Positions 1 to 5,328 of a stretch of DNA of 10,137 nucleotides are shown piece by piece. The stretch covers positions 1 to 10,137 of the forward strand of contig JAGGSW010000163.1 in the NCBI GenBank assembly GCA_021158895.1. Direction: 5' to 3'. Every line of letters begins with the position of its first letter. Position 1 is the first letter of the stretch. Below the pieces are notes generated by a model that saw only the letters and a list, made by a program, of their open reading frames with translations, ran no database searches and was not told the DNA's origin. This DNA comes from Candidatus Odinarchaeota archaeon. Its GTDB lineage: Archaea > Asgardarchaeota > Baldrarchaeia > Baldrarchaeales > DXJG01. Position numbers and translations under genes: made by a program.

Positions 1-1
1 G

Positions 2-619
2 TACTAGGTCGTAGGATTGAATGTATTCTTCTAATCTTTCACCAGGTTTAACTAAAAATACGTTTGTGAGTTTATCCAATTCTAATTCACATAATTTATT
101 GTAAATTTCTTCATCATCAGTTAGAATAACTCTATCGCCTATCCTCTTTTCAAGCTTTCCTGGACGTAGAGGCCTAATTTTTGAAAGACGTTCATTAATC
201 TCATTTAGGGTTTTTTCATCAAGTTTTTCAACTAATTCTTTGGCTTCGGAAAAATAATTTAATCTTTCTAACATTACGTTAATTTTTCGAGGAGGGAGAG
301 GAAAATACAGAGTTAACTTATTTTTGCTATAAGATGTTTTAGTATAGCCGCGAATAATGTCCAATATTCTTTCATACAGCCTTCTGGCATCTGATGTTTT
401 CAAAACTTCCTCTAACGAAACACCTTCAATAATGGAATAGGCATTTCTAACAATTTTAGTTGCTAAACCTTGCCCAATGCCGGGAACAGACATAAGTTTA
501 GCAATATCCGCTTCCATAATTACCTTTATAATTTCCTCCTCACTTCCAAGATACTTAATAAGTCTCTCCGCGACTTTTGACCCAATACCTGGTATTTGAC
601 TTATTTTCTCAATTTTCAT
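2..619 (-). CDS. Helix-hairpin-helix DNA-binding protein, possibly archaeal MutS-like; 3' end cut by window edge
   Basis: An open frame of 206 codons runs from ATG at 619 off the left edge, so the C-terminus is missing. The N-terminus has two helix-hairpin-helix motifs, IPGIG at residues 9-13 and VPGIG at 45-49, which normally bind DNA backbone without sequence specificity. A charged helical region follows (about 65-165), then the start of an alpha/beta segment (about 165-206). From memory, some archaeal MutS-related ATPases begin with HhH motifs and a similar helical stretch. The Walker motifs that would prove this lie outside the window, so the MutS link is tentative. An alternative is another HhH repair or nuclease-associated protein. 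GGTGGG lies 5 nt upstream of ATG 619; an in-frame ATG at 631 would have no comparable site. A weak TATA-like stretch on the minus strand lies at 711-721. Confidence 0.72.
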   Translation of the reverse strand, partial: MKIEKISQIPGIGSKVAERLIKYLGSEEEIIKVIMEADIAKLMSVPGIGQGLATKIVRNAYSIIEGVSLEEVLKTSDARRLYERILDIIRGYTKTSYSKNKLTLYFPLPPRKINVMLERLNYFSEAKELVEKLDEKTLNEINERLSKIRPLRPGKLEKRIGDRVILTDDEEIYNKLCELELDKLTNVFLVKPGERLEEYIQSYDLV

Positions 620-831
620 TAAACCCACCATGAACATAAATCGTTAATCCAAATTTGGAGTTTATTAGTTTCTAGACTCTCACAGAAACAAACTTCAATA
701 GCACTTTACCTATAATTTAAATTTTCGACGTAAATTTAAGTAATCTATATTCCCCGATCGTGAGTTACTCCACGGCTAAAGCCGGGAGTTTTCTTGCGGT
801 GAGTTTATAAACTTGGATCTTAGAAGTTTAA
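620..831. other. Intergenic region with an IS-like hairpin
   Basis: This AT-rich spacer separates the start of the HhH gene from the stop of the VPS29-like gene. It holds a candidate minus-strand TATA-like element (TTTAAATTATA, 711-721), placed so that transcription would start about 65 nt before ATG 619. It also holds the hairpin at 767-789, which is annotated separately. No credible ORF or RNA gene was seen. Confidence 0.5.
760..805 (-). mobile_element. Isolated hairpin resembling an IS200/IS605-type right end (remnant)
   Basis: Bases 767-771 (ACTCC) pair with 785-789 (GGAGT), and 773-776 (CGGC) pair with 781-784 (GCCG). A772 is bulged and the loop is TAAA. The heptamer GTGAGTT occurs directly at 760-766 and again at 799-805, flanking the hairpin. 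Read on the minus strand, the order is an AAG/GAAA stretch, a GC-rich hairpin with a TTTA loop, then GGAG and TAACTCAC. This resembles the subterminal hairpin at the right end of tnpB-bearing IS200/IS605 elements, which is also the 3' part of their guide RNA. No tnpA or tnpB coding sequence is nearby, so it would be a scar or a non-autonomous copy. It could instead be a simple hairpin downstream of the gene ending at 832. Confidence 0.42.
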
Positions 832-1395
832 TCATATCTCCTTTATTCCTATACTTGTTTTAGTATATTTTTTGATAACCCTTTTAAGTTCCGTTCCCAT
901 CAATTCATATCCATTAACAACCAGTTCATTGTTTCTAACTTCTAGAATCATGAAACTTGGCTTTAGTGAAGCTGGGCCACCTCCCCAAACACCTGTTGCG
1001 CTCCCAGGATTTAAGAGAAGAACTTCGCCGAAAAGTTGAATTGACAAAGCATGTGTATGACCGTGAATTAAAACATCAACATTTAAACGTTTAGCTATGG
1101 AGTACAGTTGCTTGGGATCGCCTCTCGGATATATTCCAGTGCCATGATAAACACCGATATCAAAGTCCCCTAGTTTAACCTTTACACTTTTAGGACCATT
1201 AATATAATCCATGTTCCCAACAACCCACTTAACAGGTCCAAACCTTCCTAACATATCTAAGACTTTCTCATCAACCAGATCACCAGTACATAAAACTAAA
1301 TCAAATTTCTTATTTGAAATAACATTCATAATAGGCTCCGGTATCATCGAAGCTCTAGAAGGGATATGAAAATCACCAATAACAAGAACTTGCAT
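832..1395 (-). CDS. VPS29-like / YfcE-MJ0936-type metallophosphoesterase
   Basis: This 187-residue protein is a calcineurin-like phosphoesterase of the MJ0936/YfcE class and is strikingly similar to eukaryotic VPS29. The two-metal site looks complete: GDFH (D8, H10), CTGD (D39), GNMD (N61), H84, and HGHTH (111-115). These ligands predict a manganese-type phosphodiesterase, although the natural substrate is unknown. VPS29-like features include IPSRASMIPEP (11-21), LCTG (35-38), GDP at 92-94, the NPGSATG block after the HGHTH motif, and PSF in the last third. Eukaryotic VPS29, the retromer subunit, has a degenerate site (GN in place of GD, GD in place of GN). The protein has no signal peptide or membrane span, so it should be cytoplasmic. 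ATG 1395 has GGTGAG 7 nt upstream. It appears to be a single-gene unit. Confidence 0.9.
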   Translation of the reverse strand: MQVLVIGDFHIPSRASMIPEPIMNVISNKKFDLVLCTGDLVDEKVLDMLGRFGPVKWVVGNMDYINGPKSVKVKLGDFDIGVYHGTGIYPRGDPKQLYSIAKRLNVDVLIHGHTHALSIQLFGEVLLLNPGSATGVWGGGPASLKPSFMILEVRNNELVVNGYELMGTELKRVIKKYTKTSIGIKEI

Positions 1396-1599
1396 CGTTT
1401 ACTCACCACAGCTAATTCTCATAAACCTTACATTAACTGCTTCTTACAACTCATCATCTTACATCTATAACCTCTAAGCTACAAAATACTTTCTTAAAAT
1501 ATTTCTTAATGCTATCAATAAAAATAAAAATCCAATGCATCATAATAAATTAGCGTTACCACACATACTCTAAATAAGTAACAATTCACAACATAAAAA
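1396..1599. other. Intergenic region between divergent VPS29-like gene and tRNA-Gln
   Basis: This AT-rich spacer of about 200 nt must hold the minus-strand promoter of the VPS29-like gene and the plus-strand promoter of the tRNA. GGTTTATGAG on the minus strand (about 1417-1426) is a weak TATA-like candidate for the former, but it would leave almost no leader. No gene was seen. Confidence 0.4.
1571..1577 (+). promoter_or_regulatory. Probable TATA box (box A) of tRNA-Gln
   Basis: TAAATAA at 1571-1577 lies about 25-29 bases before the first base of the tRNA at 1600, the usual distance for an archaeal box A when transcription starts at or just before the mature 5' end. The call rests on spacing and AT content only. 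Confidence 0.45.
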
Positions 1600-1714
1600 A
1601 GCCCGGTGGGGTAGTGGCCAAGCCTCCCGGCCTTTGGGATATTTTGTCGGCTTTGTTGCCGGCAAAAGGTGAGGAGAGCCGGGGACCCCGGTTCGAATCC
1701 GGGCCGGGCTACCA
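1600..1714 (+). tRNA. tRNA-Gln(TTG) with a 39-nt intron at 37/38 and encoded CCA
   Basis: Removing the intron gives a 76-nt cloverleaf. The acceptor stem 1600-1606 pairs fully with 1704-1710. The D stem is 1609-1612 with 1622-1625 (two G-C pairs and two wobbles). The anticodon stem is 1627-1631 with 1678-1682 (CCGGC/GCCGG). The anticodon TTG is at 1634-1636, preceded by T33. The T stem is 1687-1691 with 1699-1703, around the loop TTCGAAT. The discriminator is A1711 and CCA is encoded at 1712-1714. The variable loop is four bases. In most archaea this tRNA is charged with glutamate and converted to Gln-tRNA by GatDE. The gene stands alone and converges on the ribophorin I-like gene. Confidence 0.95.
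1638..1676 (+). other. Archaeal tRNA intron with bulge-helix-bulge splice motif
   Basis: The precursor folds into a canonical BHB. The central four-base helix is 1632-1635 with 1671-1674 (C-G, U-G, U-A, U-G). The first bulge is 1636-1638, cut after 1637; the second is 1675-1677, cut after 1676. The intron's own stem pairs 1642-1651 with 1658-1667 around loop 1652-1657. The splicing endonuclease EndA would cut at both bulges. At 39 nt the intron is far too short for a homing endonuclease. Confidence 0.92.
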
Positions 1715-1732
1715 TTTTGCTTTTTGATTTGA
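1715..1732 (+). terminator. T-rich terminator after tRNA-Gln
   Basis: Immediately after the encoded CCA come TTTT, GC, TTTTT, GA and TTTGATT. Short T runs right after a tRNA fit intrinsic archaeal termination, which needs little or no hairpin. It would also limit read-through into the convergent gene ending at 1761. Confidence 0.5.
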
Positions 1733-1760
1733 TTATTAGGTAGGAAAAGTTGGATGAGTG

Positions 1761-3482
1761 TTATTTGGTTGTTTCTCTTAGTTCGAAGATTACTTTGTCC
1801 ATGTTTGAGTAGATTTTTCTTAGTCTTCCTTCGTATTGTCTTCTTAGTTTAGCGTATGCTAGTTTTGTGATTTTCTTTGTTTTGTAACTTCTTTCAAGCT
1901 GATTTATGCTTGCTTTTACGCTTTCTCTTTCAGCTTCAAGTAGTTCTATGCGTTTTATGTAGTCTTCGAGTTTTGGTGCTGCTTTTCTTAGTTCTTCTTT
2001 TACTTTTTCAACTTCTTTTGTTGCGCTTATGAGTTCTTTTTCGTATAGTTTCATTTTTCTTTTGTAGTCTTTTTTCTTTATTCTTCCTGTCCTGAACGCT
2101 TCTTCAAGTTTGTCGATTTCTAGCATTAGCGCCATTTTTTCTTCGTACGCTCTACAGAATTCCCTTACTACTGGTGTAGGTATAGGTACTGGGACTGGGA
2201 CTTCTACGGTTGGTGGAACTACTGCGCTCTGTACTTTTCTGACAGCTATGTAAATGACTGTTATCGCTGCGAGGACCATGCTATATGCTAGGGGTCTTAG
2301 TAGATCGTAAAGTGGGTTAACAATGTATGTTATTTTAATTTTTAGGTTTCCCGTGGAACCTGTTACGTTGTAATATGTATATATGATTTTGTTTTGTTCG
2401 ATTTGTGGCTGAAGTCTTTGAACTGTTGGTATAACTTCAACTTTTGGTGGATTTATTTTGCTGTGGGGTGGTAGTATTATTGTAGTTACTCCCTTTGTTA
2501 CTAGTGCTGGGACTTCAGGGTATATTGGTACTGTCAGTAGATAGAAAGTGTTTATGTTTTTGAGATAGCTATCTGCTGGAAGCAGATAGCTTACGTATAT
2601 GGTATAGGTAGTGTTTGGACCTAGAACCTCTTTTCTCCCTGTTTTGAATGAGATGGCCACTGTGGTTTTAGTTGTTAGGTTTCCTTTGCTTACATCTGCG
2701 TCTATTGGTCCTGCTTTGTCAGAGATGCTTAGTTTAGTTGCCCCCTCTGGTAGTTTAAAATCGAATTCTTCAATATTTGAAAATCCTACGTTTTTCAGTT
2801 TGTAAGTTTCTGTTACCTTTACGTAAGCTATATCGTAGGGTTTTATTTCTCTTTCAAATTCAACATATATTAGAGAGTTTCTTGTGTAGTTATATTGGAA
2901 GTAAAATTCTTTATAGGTTAAGGGTGACAAAACCCAAGTTTCCATACTTGTTTCATTCTCTGTTTCCGCACCCGCGGGTAATTTTATTTCTACTCTACAG
3001 TCTTTAATGGAATAGGGTATGGTTGGGTAATAATATAAGGTGAACTCGTAAGTTTTTTCGGTTCCTCGTATCGGAGCTATTAAACCACCATATACTGTTG
3101 TTACTACTATTTTTTCTACTTTTCCGGGGTTTATCGGTTCACTAAAGAGAATTTGCCAAAATGTATAATTATTCTCATCCAAACCTAGGTATCTTAGCTC
3201 TAACTTTTGATCTTCTTGATTCTTAGCTCCTATGTAACAGAGTTTTTCTACGAATTTTTCTTTAATAGCAATTTTAAAGCTTGACACAGGAATTGTTCCA
3301 TTATTTTCAATTGTTAATTCGTCTGTTACATTTATGGTACCAAGATTACCAATAGTTATTGTTCGATGAGCTTCTGAGACTATAAAGCTTGGACTAGGTT
3401 GCGCATGAGTCGATGAATCCATCAATATGGTTAGCATCATTACAGTGATTATTAGTAACGGTAGTATGTACTTTTTTCCCAT
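1761..3482 (-). CDS. Ribophorin I (OST1)-like secreted-ectodomain membrane protein
   Basis: This 573-residue type I membrane protein has a signal peptide (MGKK plus a hydrophobic run, about 5-21), a beta-rich ectodomain (about 30-393), one membrane span (about 394-416), a Pro/Val-rich linker (about 421-438) and a helical coiled-coil tail (about 440-573). Compared from memory with human ribophorin I (607 aa), the similarity is colinear: INPG...TTVYG near 117-132 matches LDPG...ETVYT; YYYPTIPYS near 150-158 matches YFYSPYPT; YLLPADSYL at 299-307 matches YNLPSYEYL; TTIILPPHSKI at 333-343 matches VKIILPEGAKN; ITYIVN at 384-389 just precedes the span. Ribophorin I is a non-catalytic oligosaccharyltransferase subunit, so a similar role beside AglB is inferred, not shown. 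Eight N-X-S/T sequons (51, 61, 105, 176, 198, 268, 290, 372) all lie in the ectodomain. The start has GGGGGA about 7 nt upstream of the ATG. Confidence 0.78.
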   Translation of the reverse strand: MGKKYILPLLIITVMMLTILMDSSTHAQPSPSFIVSEAHRTITIGNLGTINVTDELTIENNGTIPVSSFKIAIKEKFVEKLCYIGAKNQEDQKLELRYLGLDENNYTFWQILFSEPINPGKVEKIVVTTVYGGLIAPIRGTEKTYEFTLYYYPTIPYSIKDCRVEIKLPAGAETENETSMETWVLSPLTYKEFYFQYNYTRNSLIYVEFEREIKPYDIAYVKVTETYKLKNVGFSNIEEFDFKLPEGATKLSISDKAGPIDADVSKGNLTTKTTVAISFKTGRKEVLGPNTTYTIYVSYLLPADSYLKNINTFYLLTVPIYPEVPALVTKGVTTIILPPHSKINPPKVEVIPTVQRLQPQIEQNKIIYTYYNVTGSTGNLKIKITYIVNPLYDLLRPLAYSMVLAAITVIYIAVRKVQSAVVPPTVEVPVPVPIPTPVVREFCRAYEEKMALMLEIDKLEEAFRTGRIKKKDYKRKMKLYEKELISATKEVEKVKEELRKAAPKLEDYIKRIELLEAERESVKASINQLERSYKTKKITKLAYAKLRRQYEGRLRKIYSNMDKVIFELRETTK

Positions 3483-3536
3483 TTTTTTCCCCCGGGTTAT
3501 TTCATTGAATGATGTTGACCTAAATCTTGGAAGTTG

Positions 3537-3544
3537 TATATATT
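3537..3544 (-). promoter_or_regulatory. Probable TATA box of the ribophorin I-like gene
   Basis: The minus strand reads AATATATA here, about 55-60 nt before ATG 3482, with purine-rich bases just upstream where TFB would bind. Transcription would start near 3512-3516, giving a leader of about 30 nt that includes the GGGGGA ribosome binding site. Confidence 0.45.
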
Positions 3545-3779
3545 GTGTTCCAGTAGTTATTAATTTAACGTTCTAATCATTAATATTCCTATGTTTTCAG
3601 ATAGTTTGAAGTTAAATGTTTACATTCATCACTTCTCTCATAATTTGGCTATTTTAAGTTATATGTTTTCTCCTGAAATGGTAATATTAGTTTGATGTTG
3701 CTTTTACATTCGTAAACGAAAGCGAACATTAGTAGGTTCGTCATAGTCAAAAACTAAGAGAAAGCTTATGTTGTAGTTC

Positions 3780-3812
3780 TAAGTACTTATATTTTGTAGT
3801 ACAAGTAAGTAC
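3780..3812 (+). promoter_or_regulatory. TATA-like box of gcvPA within an inverted repeat (possible operator)
   Basis: TTATATTTT at 3787-3795 is a TATA-like element about 115-120 nt upstream of gcvPA. It overlaps the perfect palindrome TAAGTACTTA (3780-3789). GTACTTA (3783-3789) recurs inverted as TAAGTAC (3806-3812), so the arms enclose most of the box. A regulator bound there would hinder TBP/TFB. No regulator gene is present and the role is inferred from position. Confidence 0.35.
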
Positions 3813-3917
3813 CTTGCGTTTCCTTATTAGAGGGTAGATTTTGCAGAAATCTTCAGAAGGAGAAGAAAGTCCATTATAATGTTGGTAGTTTTATGAGGGA
3901 ATACGGAGGTGTATTTG

Positions 3918-5327
3918 TTGGAAGAACAGGCTCATCCATATATTCCCAATTCGCCGAAAAATATCCGTGACGATTTATTGAAAGAAATTGACACAAACAG
4001 TATAGATGAGCTGTATTCAGACATTCCCAAAGAACTCTTTAACAAAAAAGAACTCAAACTTCCACGTGCTCATAGTGAATATGAGGTTTTTAAGGAAGTT
4101 AGAAACGTCTTGAAGAAAAATAAAACAGTGCTTGATATGCCTACGTTTCTTGGTGCAGGTATTTGGCCACATTACGTTCCAGCTGCAGTAAAAGCTATAA
4201 TCAGTCGAGGAGAATTTTTAACTAGCTACACGCCCTATCAAGCAGAAATTTCCCAAGGTATGCTGCAGGCTCTTTTTGAATATCAGAGCTTGATGGCTGA
4301 ACTCTTGGAAATGCCTGTTGTAAACGCTTCAATGTATGATTGGGCAAACGCCTTAGGTGAAGCCACATTAATGGCAAAGCGCTTAACGAAGAAGAATGTA
4401 TTCTTGGTGCCGAGAATTATTCATCCTGAAAGGCTTTCCACCCTTAAAACATATGCAGAGCCAGCTAACATTAAGGTTGTTCAGATAGAATTCAATAAGG
4501 ACAACGGCCAGCTTGATTTAAATGATCTAGAATCTAAGCTTAACGAGTTTAGAGGAAATGTAGCTGGAGTATATATAGAGAACCCGTCTTATCTCGGTTT
4601 TTTGGAAACCCAAGTCGATAAAATCAGCAATATGACTCACGAAAATGAAGCATTGTTTGTTGTCGGTGTTGATCCCGTTTCTTTGGGTGTTATACGTCCG
4701 CCGGGAGACTATGACGCTGACATAGTTGTTGGCGAAGGACAGCCTTTAGGAAACCCTTTAAACTTCGGAGGGCCATTACTGGGTATTTTTGCGACCAAAG
4801 ATGATATGAAATTTATTCGTCAAATGCCTGGTAGATTAATTGGAATGACAAAGTCTGAGGATGGAAAATATAGAGGTTTCGTTATGACCCTTCAAACAAG
4901 GGAGCAACATATTAGGAGGGAAAGAGCTACCTCGAATATATGCAGTAACGAAGCTCTTTGTGCTGTTGCAGCCGCCATCTATTTATCTTTGCTGGGTAAA
5001 AGAGGAATAGTTGAACTCGGTAAAACTATACTTTACAATTCCCACTATGCTATGAAAAAATTAAATGATATTAATGGAGTCAAAGCGCCGTATTTTAATG
5101 CTCCTCACTTCAAGGAGTTTTTAGCCATGTTTCATCGCGAAGGAATTGGGGTTGAAGATATTCATAAAGGTCTCTTAAGTAGAGGGATCCATGGAGGAAA
5201 AATCGTAAAGAAAGAGTTTCCAGAGTTTGGAGAGTCTATGTTGTTTTGTGTGACAGAAATTCATACCAAGAGAGATATAGATATGTTAGCTTCGGTAATT
5301 AGGGAGATTATTGAGGAGGGAGGTTAG
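3918..5327 (+). CDS. gcvPA: Glycine dehydrogenase (decarboxylating) subunit 1, P-protein alpha
   Basis: This is the N-terminal-type half of the split P-protein of the glycine cleavage system (about 469 aa, near the usual 440-470). With GcvPB it decarboxylates glycine and passes the aminomethyl group to the lipoyl arm of GcvH. Recognisable family blocks are HPYIPNS near the N-terminus, TSYTPYQAEISQG (about 102-114), ASMYD followed by ALGEA (about 137-149), GEGQPLGNPLNFGGP (about 272-286) and RATSNICSNEAL (about 336-347). The catalytic PLP lysine lies in the partner subunit. I chose TTG 3918 because GGAGGTG (3905-3911) sits 6 nt upstream. The frame stays open to GTG 3909, which would overlap that site and rely on the weaker GAGGGA at 3895. 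The stop is one base before gcvPB, so the pair is co-transcribed and probably translationally coupled. Confidence 0.95.
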   Translation: MEEQAHPYIPNSPKNIRDDLLKEIDTNSIDELYSDIPKELFNKKELKLPRAHSEYEVFKEVRNVLKKNKTVLDMPTFLGAGIWPHYVPAAVKAIISRGEFLTSYTPYQAEISQGMLQALFEYQSLMAELLEMPVVNASMYDWANALGEATLMAKRLTKKNVFLVPRIIHPERLSTLKTYAEPANIKVVQIEFNKDNGQLDLNDLESKLNEFRGNVAGVYIENPSYLGFLETQVDKISNMTHENEALFVVGVDPVSLGVIRPPGDYDADIVVGEGQPLGNPLNFGGPLLGIFATKDDMKFIRQMPGRLIGMTKSEDGKYRGFVMTLQTREQHIRRERATSNICSNEALCAVAAAIYLSLLGKRGIVELGKTILYNSHYAMKKLNDINGVKAPYFNAPHFKEFLAMFHREGIGVEDIHKGLLSRGIHGGKIVKKEFPEFGESMLFCVTEIHTKRDIDMLASVIREIIEEGG

Positions 5328-5328
5328 A

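Larger units (their letters stand above)
3483..3908. other. Divergent intergenic region, about 426 nt
   Basis: This AT-rich region lies between the divergently transcribed ribophorin I-like gene and gcvPA. It contains TATA-like boxes for each side and an inverted repeat round the gcvPA one. It also has small dyads at 3709-3720 (TTCGTAAACGAA) and 3723-3740 (CGAAC with GTTCG). I found no tRNA, no convincing C/D-box pair and no ORF with coding character. The region is long enough to hold a small RNA that cannot be recognised by eye. Confidence 0.45.

Noticed and set aside
1515..1715. Minus-strand 66-residue frame beginning MVARPGFEPGS
   Set aside because: It is the antisense reading of the tRNA-Gln gene. 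The ARPGFEPGS start is a well-known spurious translation of the conserved T arm and acceptor stem.
2611..3007. Two plus-strand frames of 64 and 76 residues
   Set aside because: Both lie wholly inside the ribophorin I-like gene on the opposite strand and show no family features or ribosome binding site of note.
3490..3745. Possible C/D-box small RNA (TGATG-like boxes near 3510 and 3691, CTGA near 3672)
   Set aside because: The boxes are imperfect and wrongly spaced for a C-D'-C'-D arrangement, and no closing D box was found.
3483..3908. Glycine riboswitch upstream of gcvPA
   Set aside because: No pair of glycine-aptamer-like stems is visible in the AT-rich leader, and this riboswitch class is known from bacteria.
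3893..3970. Short frame of 25 codons (MREYGGVF...) overlapping the gcvPA start
   Set aside because: It is out of frame with gcvPA and has no clear ribosome binding site of its own. Its codons mostly just overlap the gcvPA start, so chance is the better explanation.
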